NCBI GenBank assembly: GCA_963727015.1
Contig: CAVSEV010000007.1
Span: forward strand, 310,001-374,000
Direction: 5' to 3'
Length of the DNA: 64,000 nucleotides
Source: DATFVJ01 sp963727015
GTDB lineage: Bacteria; Actinomycetota; Actinomycetes; Streptosporangiales; Streptosporangiaceae
Shown here piece after piece: positions 40,116 to 49,707 of the stretch. The notes beneath the pieces are model-generated. The model saw only the letters and a program-made list of their open reading frames with translations, made no database searches and was not told where the DNA came from. Within the stretch, counting starts at the first letter, position 1; every line of letters begins with the position of its first letter. A program made the position numbers and the translations under genes.

Positions 40116-42203
40116 TCAAGACGACGCCGGGCCAGGGCCGGGCGGGGTGATCTCACCGATGGTCTCCATCCCCCTGTGCTCGCCGAGTAGCGAGAGGCGG
40201 TCTCCGGCGAGGATGACAGCGTCCCCCGAAGGCACCACGACGTCACCGTCTCGGGTGATCGAGGTGACGAGGACGCCTGTGGGCAACCCGGCGTCGCGGA
40301 GGCTCCTGCCCACCGCTGGCGAGGCGGCGGTGATCCTCACCTCGCAGATCCCGGATCCGGGGCCGAGGCCGCCCATGCGCTCGGCACTGGCCATCAGCTC
40401 CCGGCGGTAGGCGCGCATGAGGTCGGAAACCGACAGCGTGCCGGCGACCCGGCGGTCGCCATCGAGCACCGGTACCCACGACAACGGGGTTGCCGTCAGG
40501 GCTTCGGATGCCACGTCGAGCCGGCTCGACCAGGAGACTGTGGGAGCACCCGCATCTGCCAGATCACCGACCCGATGATCGTGCCCAGTCTTTCGGTCGA
40601 GGTCGGTTCGTGTGACGGTGCCCTCAAAGCGGCTGGCCCCGTCGACGACCGGGGCGGCGGGTACGGCGGCGTGCTCCAGCGCCTGGCGGGCCTCATCGAC
40701 GCTCTGCCGGGAGGTCAGGATGAGCCGCGGGGTGGCCATGGCCCGGGCTGCCGGGATGGCAGCGAGGAGGGGAAGGCCGGTGAGCAGCCGCTGGGCAGGT
40801 GCGTCGGCGCGGCTCTTGAGCTGGCCCCGGTAGATCGTGTCGTCGTGGCGGCGCACGATGAGCCAGGCCAGCGCGACGGCGATCATGGCCGGGGCGAGGA
40901 TGGACAGGCTGCCGGTCATCTCCGCCACCATGAGCATGACCGCTAGCGGCGCCCGCGAGATGCTGCCGAAGCAGCACATCATGCCGACGATCACATATGG
41001 CGCCGGATCGTGGCCCATCGAGGGCGCCACGGGCTCGAACAGCCGCCACACCGTGGCGCCGAGAAACGCCCCGATGACCATGCCGGGACCGAAGATCCCC
41101 CCAGACCCTCCCGAGCCGATGGACAGGCCGGTGGCCACAATCCGGGCGAACGGCAGGATGAGGACGATCCATAGCGGGATCGACAGCAGCTCGGGGCCGA
41201 GGCTTTTTTGCACCCATCCGTATCCGGTGCCCAGTACCTCGGGGATGGCGATGCCGATGGCCCCGACAACAAGGCCGCCGATCGCTGGATTGACCCACCT
41301 GGGAAGGGGGGAGCGGCCGAAAAGCCCGGCCATCCCGTAAAAGCCCTTGGCGTACAGGAGCCCGACCAGGCCACCGAGCAGGCCGATGAGTGCGAACCAG
41401 GCGAGTTGCGCGGGATCGCCGAAGTGGTAGCTCCCGACATAGCCGAACAGCGGGGAGAACCCTTCGGCCGCCCCGAACACCACGTAGCTGACGGCCGAGG
41501 CGATGAAGCACGGCAGTAGCGCCGTCGGATCGAAGTCGTCGCGGTAGAGGATCTCGGCCGCCAGTACCGCCCCGCCGAGCGGGGCACCGAAGATGGCCCC
41601 GATGCCCGACCCGATGCCGGTCGCGACCGCCACCCGGCCATCGGCGGGTTCGAGCTCCAGCACCCGGGCAAGCAGCGAACCGAAACCGGCGCTGATCTGG
41701 GCGGTCGGCCCCTCGCGGCCGCCCGAGCCACCCGAGCCGATGGTGAGCGCCGACGCCACGATCTTGACCAGCACCGCCCGGAACCGCACCCCCCGGGGGT
41801 TGTGGTGGACGGCCGAGATCGCCGCGTCGGTGCCGTGCCCCCTGGCCTCCGGGGCGATCCGGTAGACGAGCAGCGCGCCGAGCAGCGCCCCGAAGCCCGC
41901 GACGAGGGGGAGCGACCAGGGACGCGCGGCTGACCCGGACCCGGCGAGGCCACCCTCTCCGGCCGGGGTCGGGACCTGATAGCCGGCGAGCACGCCCAAG
42001 AACAAGCGCGTGCAGGCGACCAGGGCCTCGAAGAAGACAATGGCGCCGAGCCCGGCGACGGTCCCGATGACCACGCCGAGCACGATCCATTTCTTCACGT
42101 ACGACGCGGAGGACACCCACCGGGCCGCTCCGGCGGCGGCGGCCCGGGCCCGCACCGCGAGGCTCGGGCGAGGCGGCGGGTCATCCCCGCTCAAAGGTCC
42201 CAC
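40116..42203 (-). CDS. ClC chloride channel/antiporter with CBS pair and TrkA-C domain
   Basis: 695 aa from a GTG at 42203 that overlaps the marR stop by 13 bp. Membrane core: GHGTDAAI in place of the usual GSGIP, GSGGSGGREGPTAQIS with gating Glu164, and GGIFGPGMVIG. Residues ~480-600 form a CBS-domain pair (ATPRLILTSRQSVDEARQAL, WVPVLDGDRRVAGTLSVSDL). The C-terminal ~85 residues are a TrkA-C/RCK-C fold (CEVRITAASPAVGRSLRDAG, then GDAVILAGDRLSLLG). The gating Glu is compatible with Cl-/H+ exchange. The cytoplasmic modules suggest nucleotide control. Transcriptional control by the coupled MarR is likely. Confidence 0.9.
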   Translation of the reverse strand: MGPLSGDDPPPRPSLAVRARAAAAGAARWVSSASYVKKWIVLGVVIGTVAGLGAIVFFEALVACTRLFLGVLAGYQVPTPAGEGGLAGSGSAARPWSLPLVAGFGALLGALLVYRIAPEARGHGTDAAISAVHHNPRGVRFRAVLVKIVASALTIGSGGSGGREGPTAQISAGFGSLLARVLELEPADGRVAVATGIGSGIGAIFGAPLGGAVLAAEILYRDDFDPTALLPCFIASAVSYVVFGAAEGFSPLFGYVGSYHFGDPAQLAWFALIGLLGGLVGLLYAKGFYGMAGLFGRSPLPRWVNPAIGGLVVGAIGIAIPEVLGTGYGWVQKSLGPELLSIPLWIVLILPFARIVATGLSIGSGGSGGIFGPGMVIGAFLGATVWRLFEPVAPSMGHDPAPYVIVGMMCCFGSISRAPLAVMLMVAEMTGSLSILAPAMIAVALAWLIVRRHDDTIYRGQLKSRADAPAQRLLTGLPLLAAIPAARAMATPRLILTSRQSVDEARQALEHAAVPAAPVVDGASRFEGTVTRTDLDRKTGHDHRVGDLADAGAPTVSWSSRLDVASEALTATPLSWVPVLDGDRRVAGTLSVSDLMRAYRRELMASAERMGGLGPGSGICEVRITAASPAVGRSLRDAGLPTGVLVTSITRDGDVVVPSGDAVILAGDRLSLLGEHRGMETIGEITPPGPGPASS

Positions 42204-42679
42204 CCGGTGCTCCAGTCCTGCTCGGGCACCTCACCCGCGACCTGGGCCAGCTGCTGCAACGCGGCGGCCACCGGCCGCTGCTCCTGCTGGGGCATCGATG
42301 CCAGCAGGCCCGCAATCTCCCGCCGCCGGCGCTCGGTCACGGTGTCCACGAGGTGCCGGCCCGCCTCGGTCAGCCCGACCCGCACCTGACGCCGGTCGCG
42401 GCGGTCCGTCCGGCGGCGGACCAGCCCCTTTCTCACCAACCGATCGCACAGGCGTGAGGCCGTCGGCGGGGTGACCGCCACCGCCTCGGCCAGGGCGGCG
42501 ACCCCCTGCGGCCCGCGCGCGGCGAGGATCACCAGTGATCGGTACTGGGTGAGGGTGACCTCCTCGCCCGCATCGGCCAGCGAACGAGCGGCGATCGCCA
42601 CCAGCACACGGCTGGCGCTGAGCACGGCGTCGACCATCGAGTCTTGGTCGACCTGGGGCGGCGACAGATTTGGGTGCAC
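42191..42679 (-). CDS. MarR family transcriptional regulator
   Basis: 162 aa from 42679. Winged helix: LTQYRSLVILAARGPQGVAA, LAEAVAVTPPTASRLCDRLV, RKGLVRRRTDRRDRRQVRVG (wing), LTEAGRHLV. Helical dimerisation ends flank it. Its 3' end overlaps the ClC start by 13 bp, so the two are co-translated. It probably represses its own operon in response to an anion, pH or small-molecule signal. No clear palindrome was identified in the 20 bp to the next gene, so the promoter must overlap the end of the GNAT gene. Confidence 0.85.
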   Translation of the reverse strand: MHPNLSPPQVDQDSMVDAVLSASRVLVAIAARSLADAGEEVTLTQYRSLVILAARGPQGVAALAEAVAVTPPTASRLCDRLVRKGLVRRRTDRRDRRQVRVGLTEAGRHLVDTVTERRRREIAGLLASMPQQEQRPVAAALQQLAQVAGEVPEQDWSTGWDL

Positions 42680-42698
42680 TAGCTAATGATTACATGGG

Positions 42699-43427
42699 CT
42701 ATGGGTATCTCTGGCCGGGGACTCTTTGTCGGCTGGTGGTCGTGGCCCGCGTCCTGCTCGCCGCCCGGCCATCGGCCAGCGGGTAGTTGTCTCCCAGCCC
42801 AAGGGCGCAGCTCGGCATGCACTGCAGCCGGGCCGACAGCAGCGCGGTATGCACACCCCGGCGACGGTGCGCGGGTGCGGTCGCCGCCTCGGTAAGCTGT
42901 GCGACGCCCTCAGCTCTGCGCATGGTGGCGCCGCCTGCGATGGTCCCGTCGCGCAACGCGGCATAGCGCACGGCGCCCGCCGCTGTCATATCGCGCTCGG
43001 CCCCGATGATCACCTCGCGGGGGAACTCCTCATGCCAGGGCACCCCTTGTGTGTCGGGGTTGGCGGAGCCCTCGGCCACAACCTCAAGCCACGTCTCGTA
43101 CTCCTCCGCACCGCTCGGCCGGACGTCGACCCCGGGTGGCATGACCCGCTCGGGTTCACCCGTGCGGGCACGGCCGAGCACGTTTTCGAATGATTCGAGC
43201 CGATAACCCCGCCCGGTCAGCAGGGCGCCGATCGCGGGGTCGGCCAGCTGGGCAAGCTCGATCTGCGCCGGGGAACCGCAGGCCGCGAAGGCCTTCTCGA
43301 TTTCATCGAGAGCGGCCGAACCCGGCACGCCGACGAAGCCGAGTCCCGCGACCTTATTGAACGGCGAACCCTCCCCGGCGAAGCTCGCCACACCACCCGC
43401 AATCGGGATCACAAAGATGACATGCAT
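42699..43427 (-). CDS. GNAT acetyltransferase, truncated at both ends
   Basis: 242 aa as read from the ATG at 43427. The central part is well conserved: VASFAGEGSPFNKVAGLGF, ALLTGRGYRLESFENVLGRA, VAEGSANPDTQGVPWHEEF, then EAATAPAHRRRGVHTALLSA (acetyl-CoA loop RRRGVHT). Family members have ~30 more residues before VIPIAGGVASF and a further ~50 after ALLSARL, including the last GNAT strand (QNVQRRGF-like). Here the sequence after ARL is unrelated. An IS110 fragment lies 150 bp upstream of the start. Probably non-functional; function unknown. Confidence 0.6.
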   Translation of the reverse strand: MHVIFVIPIAGGVASFAGEGSPFNKVAGLGFVGVPGSAALDEIEKAFAACGSPAQIELAQLADPAIGALLTGRGYRLESFENVLGRARTGEPERVMPPGVDVRPSGAEEYETWLEVVAEGSANPDTQGVPWHEEFPREVIIGAERDMTAAGAVRYAALRDGTIAGGATMRRAEGVAQLTEAATAPAHRRRGVHTALLSARLQCMPSCALGLGDNYPLADGRAASRTRATTTSRQRVPGQRYP

Positions 43428-43572
43428 CGGTTGCTGCCGTAGCGGCTGAGCTGGGCCGGGGCCGAAGGTCTCCCGCTGAGCGGGAGACCTCCTCAGCTCA
43501 GACGCGTGACGATTAGCTCGGAAGCATTCGCGTGCGGGCGCTTTGCGCCCTCGGGAGCTTGAGGAGGTCCCG

Positions 43573-44066
43573 ATGCCCATTGTAGGCGGGCTGGACATTC
43601 ACCGGAAGCAGATCACCTTCGACTATCTCGACACCGCCACCGGCGAGCTGCAGCGCGGCCAGATCGCCCCGGCGGACCGGGCGCACCTGGCCGCCTGGCT
43701 GGCGCGGCGGTTCCCCGGCGGCCAGGACGCGGACTTCGCGCTGGAGGGGTGCACCGGGTGGCGGTATGTCGCCGAGGAGCTGGCGGCGGCCGGGATCGGC
43801 GCGCATGTCGGCGAGCCGGCCGAGACCGCGGCGGCGCGCGGCCCGAAAAAACGCGCCAAGACCGATAGGGCCGACTCCCGGCACATGCGGCAGCTGCTGG
43901 CCGACGGGCGGCTGCCCGAATGCTGGATCCCGCCGTCACACATCCTGGAGTGCCGGGCGCTGCTCGAGCTGTATCACGATCTCCGGACCGGGCACACTGC
44001 CTGGGTGCAGCGCATCCACGCGGTCTTGTTTCACCAGGGCGCCCAGCAGCTGGGCGAGGCAAGCCT
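43573..44066 (+). pseudogene. IS110 family transposase, N-terminal DEDD domain only
   Basis: The ATG at 43573 follows GAGGAGGTCCC. The RuvC-like DEDD motif is complete: GLDIHRKQ (Asp), FALEGCTGW (Glu), KTDRADSRHM (two Asp), ending about VQRIHAVLFHQGAQQLGEAS. After ~44066 the frame stays open to 44313, but the residues (SSESESSPAAPTG...) are unrelated, and the serine-containing C-terminal transposase_20 domain is missing. The IS1634-type element begins 190 bp further on, so truncation may pre-date or accompany its insertion. Confidence 0.8.
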
Positions 44067-44257
44067 GTGCACCGGTGCCAGCGCCGCCTCCCGCCGCGGG
44101 CCGGCGTCGCCGAGCACCCGCAGCCACTCCTCTGAGTCAGAATCAAGCCCCGCAGCGCCGACAGGAGTCTGCTTCACCCCAGAATCCCCCAGCACCTTGA
44201 CCACGATGCTACCCAGATGCCCCACCCCGCCGTTCACGCAGGCGCCGACTGGACGCC

Positions 44258-44274
44258 TTAACCCGAACTTACGT
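44258..44274 (+). repeat. IS left terminal inverted repeat
   Basis: TTAACCCGAACTTACGT; partner at 46215-46231 with one mismatch. Confidence 0.75.
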
Positions 44275-44351
44275 GATCTTGATGGTGATCGCGGGCTGTC
44301 TGACCGGGGGTGACGCTGCACGCTCGGGTTGGCGGCGGTTTTGTTGAGTGG

Positions 44352-46082
44352 CTACTTGAGGGCCAGTGGGATGGGGGCGCCGAGCAGTTCGAAGGCGCGG
44401 GCCTGGACGGGGGTGGGGGTGGTGAGCTTCTGGATCTTTTGCCCGGTGAAGACGATGGCCTGCCGGTCGAGGGTGGACAGGTGCTCGAGCAGGTCGCGGT
44501 AGCGGTACGCGGGCAGGCCGCCGGTGGTGTGTTTGGCGGCGTCTTTTGCTCTGGCCTGGTCTGAGCGCAGGGCGGGGGCGACCGGGTCGGCGGGGGCGGG
44601 GATGTGCTGGTCGGTGAAGGTGAGCTCGGCGAGGGCCTGGCGCAGGTGCCAGGTGAGGTGGCAGGCGAGCATGCAGATCAGCACGTGGCCGCGGACCCGG
44701 TCGGCGAGGTAGTGGTGGATGGGGCGCAGGTCTAGGTCGTCGGCTTTGGTGATGCGGAAGTCCCGCTCGACGTGTTTGAGGTCCTTGTAGGCGCTCACCA
44801 CGTCGGCGGCGTCCAGGGTGCCCGCATCGACGCTGGTGCGGATCACGTAGATCCCGTCGAATGCGGCCTCGGCGGCGATCTTTTCCTGGTCGCGGCGCCA
44901 GGTGAAGCTGGCGCCGGTGACCTCGGTGATGAAGTGCTTGCCGACCTTGTGCTTGCCGATGACCTTCCCGATCCGTATCCCGATCTTGTCGGGGTCCTTC
45001 AGCCGCCCGGCGGCGACAGATGCCTTGATCTTGGCCAGGTCGTTTTCGGTGGCGGTCAGCAGATCTTCGCGGGTGCGTGCCCGGTTGGCGGCGAGCACCG
45101 GGTTGTGGCAGCAGATCAGCCGCTCGCCCGGGTAGTCGGGGTGGGTGATCTCGGCGAAGTTGTGGGTGTCGAACAGGCTCATCTGCAGCGGGCCGGCGTC
45201 ATGGGCCAGCTTGGCGATGGCCGGGGCCTTCAGCGCGGTGATCCAGTCCATGCCGTCCAGCTTGCGCAGGTCGCTGATCCGGGTTCCGGTGATCATCCCG
45301 CGGTCGCCGACCATGATCAGGCGCTCGATGCCGAAGTCGCGGCGCACGCGGGTGATGGCGGTCTTGAACGACTCGGGGTCGCTGGTGTTGCCGGGGAACA
45401 CCTCGACGGCGACCGGGCGGCCTTCGGGGCAGGTGAGCAGCCCGTATTCGATCTGCTTGCGGCCGCGCTTGCCGTCGCGAGAGTGCCCGAACGCGGCCAG
45501 CTCGCAGCATGAGCCCTCCATCCAGGAGGATGACAGGTCGAACATCGCGGTCCCGCCCTCCCGCAGGTGGCGGGCGGCGAGCTTTTTCTCGATCTCGCGC
45601 TGCCGGGAGGTCAGCCAGTCCATCGCGGCGTAGATCTCATCGGTGCTGGCATCGGCCACCGCGAGGTCTATCCCCAGCGTGGTGTCACCGGCCGCCCACC
45701 AGCGGGCGGTGGACAGCTTCGGCTTCGGCCGCACCGCGCGGGACAGGATCAGGGCGTAGGCGATGTCGCGTTCCCGGCACGGCGGGCCTAGCAGCGACCG
45801 CAAGCCCAGCCGGGAGGCCATCACGTGCGCCGCGGCGGCGTCGCCGTGCGGCACCGACCGCTCCACCTCGAACGCCGCCTCCGCGTCGACCAGGGTGCGG
45901 CCCCGCAGCGTCGCCCGCAGCGCGGCGATCGACTCCTCCGGCAGGCCGGTCAGGTTCGCCAGCGTCTCCTTGCGGGGGCGCCCGTGCCCATCGCGGAACG
46001 AGCGGCGCAGCAGGTACGTCGGGTAGGCTCGCCGCTCGCCGCCCACCGTGGTGTAGTGGCGACCAGCCTGATCCACGTGCAT
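44352..46082 (-). CDS. IS1634 family transposase
   Basis: 576 aa from the ATG at 46082 (MHVDQAGRHYTTVGGERR); a TTG at 46115 would add 11 residues. A DDE transposase of the IS4/IS1634 group: FDLSSSWMEG carries the first Asp, LIMVGDRGMITG the second, and DLKHVERDFRITKA the catalytic Glu. A long beta-strand insertion lies between the second Asp and the Glu, as in this group. The frame is uninterrupted and full length, so the element may still be mobile. Confidence 0.9.
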   Translation of the reverse strand: MHVDQAGRHYTTVGGERRAYPTYLLRRSFRDGHGRPRKETLANLTGLPEESIAALRATLRGRTLVDAEAAFEVERSVPHGDAAAAHVMASRLGLRSLLGPPCRERDIAYALILSRAVRPKPKLSTARWWAAGDTTLGIDLAVADASTDEIYAAMDWLTSRQREIEKKLAARHLREGGTAMFDLSSSWMEGSCCELAAFGHSRDGKRGRKQIEYGLLTCPEGRPVAVEVFPGNTSDPESFKTAITRVRRDFGIERLIMVGDRGMITGTRISDLRKLDGMDWITALKAPAIAKLAHDAGPLQMSLFDTHNFAEITHPDYPGERLICCHNPVLAANRARTREDLLTATENDLAKIKASVAAGRLKDPDKIGIRIGKVIGKHKVGKHFITEVTGASFTWRRDQEKIAAEAAFDGIYVIRTSVDAGTLDAADVVSAYKDLKHVERDFRITKADDLDLRPIHHYLADRVRGHVLICMLACHLTWHLRQALAELTFTDQHIPAPADPVAPALRSDQARAKDAAKHTTGGLPAYRYRDLLEHLSTLDRQAIVFTGQKIQKLTTPTPVQARAFELLGAPIPLALK

Positions 46083-46214
46083 CCGGCCACTGCGCTTGCC
46101 CACAGCAGCATCCAATCATCACGGCCGCTTGAAGTCCACTATTTTAGTGGTTACACCAACGGGCGTGTCACAGCCATATGCGCACGTCAAGCGGAAGATC
46201 GGCCGTCAACGCTT

Positions 46215-46231
46215 ACGTAAGTTCGGCTTAA
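46215..46231 (-). repeat. IS right terminal inverted repeat
   Basis: Reverse complement TTAAGCCGAACTTACGT; partner of 44258-44274. Confidence 0.75.
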
Positions 46232-46940
46232 CCGCCTGCAGCACCAGTTCCGCCTCCGGGAGCCTGACGCCAGCCTAACCGGGGAGTTGTGTGAAGCCGG
46301 AGGGACAAGAATAAAGGGCCAAGAATGCAGCATAATGGGCCATTCCGCCGAATAGAGGGCGAATATAGGGCGTTGCACGCCGGACAGCTATGCGCCATCC
46401 TGTACCCGACCGTTGACTCTGCGATAGTCGATTCAGCCTCGCCGTTCGTATGCGGCCGCGCCGAACGTTGAAAATTTACCGGCGGCGGCTGTATGGATCA
46501 TTCAGTTGTGCGCGTGCAGATCTGGTAATGGCACGCCTTCGCTTGCTCGCAGGCATGCTGCCTTCCGCAGCATGAGTGCACCGTTGCACACTGCGGCCAA
46601 GTCGGCCAGCCTAGCCTGCTGCGGATGCCATGCGGGCCCAGCCGACGCCTACATGCTGTGGATCAGTTGAGGGGTCCGGTTACAGTACGTGGATCTGGCC
46701 GAGCCATATTGTGACGTCACAACATCACGCCTTTCCGGGCTAACCCGTCTGCTCGACCTCCAAGGACACATTGCCGACCAGACTTCCCGGCGCCCCATCC
46801 GCTATCCTACCCGGGCCAGCAGCCACGTTCCCGTGCAGGCTGCGGGTGCTTTTCGAACGCCTCCGCCCGCTCCCAGCGGAGGCCCTTCCGGATCGGAACC
46901 ACGCCGCTCAGGTCATCACCATTGGCCCCGCTTGAAGCAG
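46232..46940. other. intergenic, relatively AT-rich, no supported gene
   Basis: About 710 bp outside the right IS end. Around 46290-46520 the sequence is noticeably richer in A/T (AAGAATAAAGGGCC, GAATATAGGGCG) than its surroundings, possibly foreign. No gene, tRNA or convincing hairpin was recognised. Confidence 0.4.
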
Positions 46941-47165
46941 ACCGTCCGGCTGCAGGTTCGCGCGCATTCGGCGGGCGTATCTGAGATCCGGCTGAGCCTG
47001 CTCACCCGGGCGGGTGCGCCGCTTCCGGCAGGCCGGACGCTGAAGAGCCGCGCAACGGCATTTGGCACGCTGGCCGTGGTAATCGTCGCTGTCGCGCTCG
47101 GAGTGCTGGTCACCACGTTCGTGGCAGGAGTGCTCCGCAGGGGATGCGTGAGGCAAACCCGGTAG
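46941..47165 (+). pseudogene. DUF6049-type protein, C-terminal relic next to murJ
   Basis: The frame reads TVRLQVRAHSAGVSEIRLSL, LTRAGAPLPAGRTLKSRATA, then the membrane helix FGTLAVVIVAVALGVLVTTF and a basic end. This is the last beta-domain plus membrane anchor of the large surface protein usually encoded directly before murJ in actinobacteria. The several hundred residues that normally precede it are absent. It indicates that the adjacent murJ arrived with, or kept, part of the chromosomal murJ neighbourhood. Confidence 0.6.
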
Positions 47166-47220
47166 CGTCGGGGCGGAAGACAACCGAATGGACGACAATG
47201 GGATCCGCGGAGGCACGGGG

Positions 47221-49044
47221 ATGAACTCGCCGATGCGCCAGGCAGGGCCCGGCCAGACGCCAGCCAGTAGGTTCACGGAGGACCCTCTCGAGCGCCAGCG
47301 GCCGTCGGCTGGTCCAGCGGCCGGGCCGGCAGACGGGCCCGTTAATGGCACAGAAAACGGCCCAGTGGATCAGCCATCCGAAGATGTGCTCACCCCTCCG
47401 GCCGGGACCGAAGGCCTGGTTCGCGCCAGCGGCGTGATGGCGGCGGGCACGCTCGTCTCCCGCATGACCGGGTTCATGCGCACCGCTGTGATCGCATACG
47501 CCCTTGGCACGCTCGCGCTCGCCGACGCTTACAACAACGCGAACACGTTCCCGAACGCCGTCTTCGACCTGCTCCTCGGTGGCATCCTCGCCAGTGTGTT
47601 CGTGCCGCTGCTGGTTAGCGCAGCGAAACGGGACGCAGATGGTGGCCGTGCGTACGACCAGCGGATGTTTACCCTGGTGACGATCGCGCTCGCGGTCATC
47701 ACATTCTTCGCGACCCTGGCCGCGCCGCTGTTAGTCACGATCTACGCACACTCTGTGCACGGCGCGGAACGCGCCCTCATGGTGACGTTCGCGAGGTTCT
47801 TCATCCCGCAGATCTTCTTTTACGGGATCTGTGCGCTCGCCGGTGCGGTCCTCAACGCCCGGGGCCGTTTTGCCGCGCCGATGTGGACCCCGGTCGTGAA
47901 CAACATCGTGGTGATTTTCGTCATCACGCTCTACATGATCATAGCTGGAACCGGCGTCACCGTGTCGACCATCACCCCGGGCGAGGTGCGGCTGCTCGGC
48001 ATCGGCACCACGCTTGGCATCATCGCCCAGGCCGCCGCCATGATCCCGGCGCTGCGGCGGGCGGGATTCCGCTGGCGGCCGCAGCTTGGCCTGAGCCGCG
48101 GCGAGATCGCCGAGATCTGGCGGATGGCCGGCTGGATGTTCGGCTACATCGTCACCACGCAGATCGCGCTGCTTGTCACACAGAACCTCGCCAACAACGC
48201 GGCGGTGCGGGGGCAGGCAGCGAACATCGGGTACGGCGCCGGCTTCAGCGCCTATCAGTACGCGTGGCTGCTCTTCCAGCTTCCATATGCGATCGTCGGC
48301 ATCTCCGTGATCACCGCGCTGCTGCCGCGCATGAGCGCGCACGCGGCGGACGCTAGGTATGAGCTTGTCCGCCAGGACTTCTCCGCCGGCGTGCGGCTGG
48401 CATCCGTGATAACAGTTCCGGCCGCTGTCGTGCTCGCGGTGCTCGCGCCCCCACTTGCTGTCCTGCTGCTCGGGCACGGCAGCACATCGGTTGCCGACGC
48501 CACATTCGTCGGCGAGGTGTTCGCTGTCTTCTCCCTCGGTCTCGTGCCATACATGCTGTTCCAGCTGTTGCTGCGGGTGTTCTACGCAATGCACGACAGC
48601 CGGTCCACGGCCTTCATCGGCCTCGCGGCGATGGCCGTGAACATCGGGGTGAACGTCGCGGCCTGGGCGCTCCTGCCCGCCGGCCAGATCACGGCGGGCC
48701 TGGCCGCGGGCTTCGGTGTGGCGAACGTGGCGGGCACCGCGATCGCCTGGCTGGTCCTCCGGGCACGGACCGGCGGGCTCGACGGCAAGCGGATCGCCTG
48801 GACCCTGGTCAAAACCCTGCTCGCCTCCCTGCCAGCGGTGGTCTTCGCGATAGCGATGACCATGGGCGTTGGCGTGGTATTTCACCCGGGCCCGGTGAAC
48901 GGGCTCCTTACGGCCGTCCTCGGCGGAGGCGGGGCGTTGCTGATGTACCTGCTCTTCGCGCGGGCGCTCGGGGTCGGCGAGCTAGCCGATGTGGCCGGCA
49001 CGATCACGGCGCGCTTCCGTGGCGGCCGCCACCGGCCGGGATGA
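47221..49044 (+). CDS. murJ: MurJ/MviN-type lipid II flippase family protein
   Basis: 607 aa from the ATG at 47221, chosen over 47188 because GGAGG lies seven bases before it. A disordered Pro/Gly-rich N-terminus of ~60 residues precedes about 14 hydrophobic helices of the MOP superfamily. Landmarks: ASGVMAAGTLVSRMTGFMRT, FPNAVFDLLLGGILASVFVP, RFFIPQIFFYGICALAGAVL, NARGRFAAPMWTPVVNNIV, and YQYAWLLFQLPYAIVGISVI. The family moves lipid II across the plasma membrane for peptidoglycan synthesis. Presence in an accessory region beside a DUF6049 scrap suggests a second copy; the genome may hold another near the origin. Confidence 0.8.
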   Translation: MNSPMRQAGPGQTPASRFTEDPLERQRPSAGPAAGPADGPVNGTENGPVDQPSEDVLTPPAGTEGLVRASGVMAAGTLVSRMTGFMRTAVIAYALGTLALADAYNNANTFPNAVFDLLLGGILASVFVPLLVSAAKRDADGGRAYDQRMFTLVTIALAVITFFATLAAPLLVTIYAHSVHGAERALMVTFARFFIPQIFFYGICALAGAVLNARGRFAAPMWTPVVNNIVVIFVITLYMIIAGTGVTVSTITPGEVRLLGIGTTLGIIAQAAAMIPALRRAGFRWRPQLGLSRGEIAEIWRMAGWMFGYIVTTQIALLVTQNLANNAAVRGQAANIGYGAGFSAYQYAWLLFQLPYAIVGISVITALLPRMSAHAADARYELVRQDFSAGVRLASVITVPAAVVLAVLAPPLAVLLLGHGSTSVADATFVGEVFAVFSLGLVPYMLFQLLLRVFYAMHDSRSTAFIGLAAMAVNIGVNVAAWALLPAGQITAGLAAGFGVANVAGTAIAWLVLRARTGGLDGKRIAWTLVKTLLASLPAVVFAIAMTMGVGVVFHPGPVNGLLTAVLGGGGALLMYLLFARALGVGELADVAGTITARFRGGRHRPG

Positions 49045-49707
49045 GAGGATGGGCATCCTCGCGTATGACGGTTTGCGCGAGCGGCCCCGTCGGCACCCCC
49101 GGCAGACGGCGGCGACGGTTTTGGCGTCGCCCAGGAGATCGGATGCTTTTCTGCACCGACGGGTAAGCGAGGCGCGAGACAGGTCAGGAGACGTCTACCT
49201 ATCTGATATCAGACGCACCACGGCGTACCGATGCAGGCGAGCAAACACCGGGCAAACATGGCGACCCGCGATCTTGTGATGGGCCCCGCCCACAGGCGGC
49301 CGGCCGGGTGGCGGCCGCAATCGGAATGGTGATCGCGCTTAGGTGGGCGCTTGCTTCGCCGAAACAGAGACCTGTGCTATCGCCAGGCGTTTGTGGCTGG
49401 AGCTGACCGCCCGCGGGATAGCCGCCCCGGTGGCCCACGTGACTGTTCGGCCCGGCCGGAACCTGCCGATGCGACTGCGGCGCGCTGATGGCACCCTCAG
49501 CCAATCACCGCGTTGTCGGGGCACGGGCGTGACTGCCGCGATGAACCGGGACCCTGACCAGACCCGATGGCAACGTGGCGCCGGCCGGGCGGCCGGTGGC
49601 GAACATCCGGATGCTCAGCCGGCTGGCGTCCTGGCGATTGGAAGGCAAAGGCGGCGCCTTTGGTGAGCATCCCAGCACCTGGGGTGGGCCAGCGAGAGCG
49701 GAGATGC
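49045..49707. other. intergenic, no supported gene
   Basis: About 660 bp. One frame near 49360 (ETCAIARRLWLELTARGIAA) looks protein-like but matches nothing I know, and its surroundings do not support a gene. Confidence 0.4.

Larger units (their letters stand above)
44258..46231 (-). mobile_element. IS1634-type insertion sequence, apparently complete
   Basis: About 1,974 bp bounded by inverted repeats (TTAACCCGAACTTACGT at 44258-44274; complement of TTAAGCCGAACTTACGT at 46215-46231; 16 of 17 match) and containing one intact transposase gene. No clean target duplication was evident, so the true tips may extend a few bases beyond. Confidence 0.8.

Noticed and set aside
49343..49666. Plus-strand frame reading ETCAIARRLWLELTARG
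   Set aside because: One protein-like stretch only, no ribosome site, and no family recognised.
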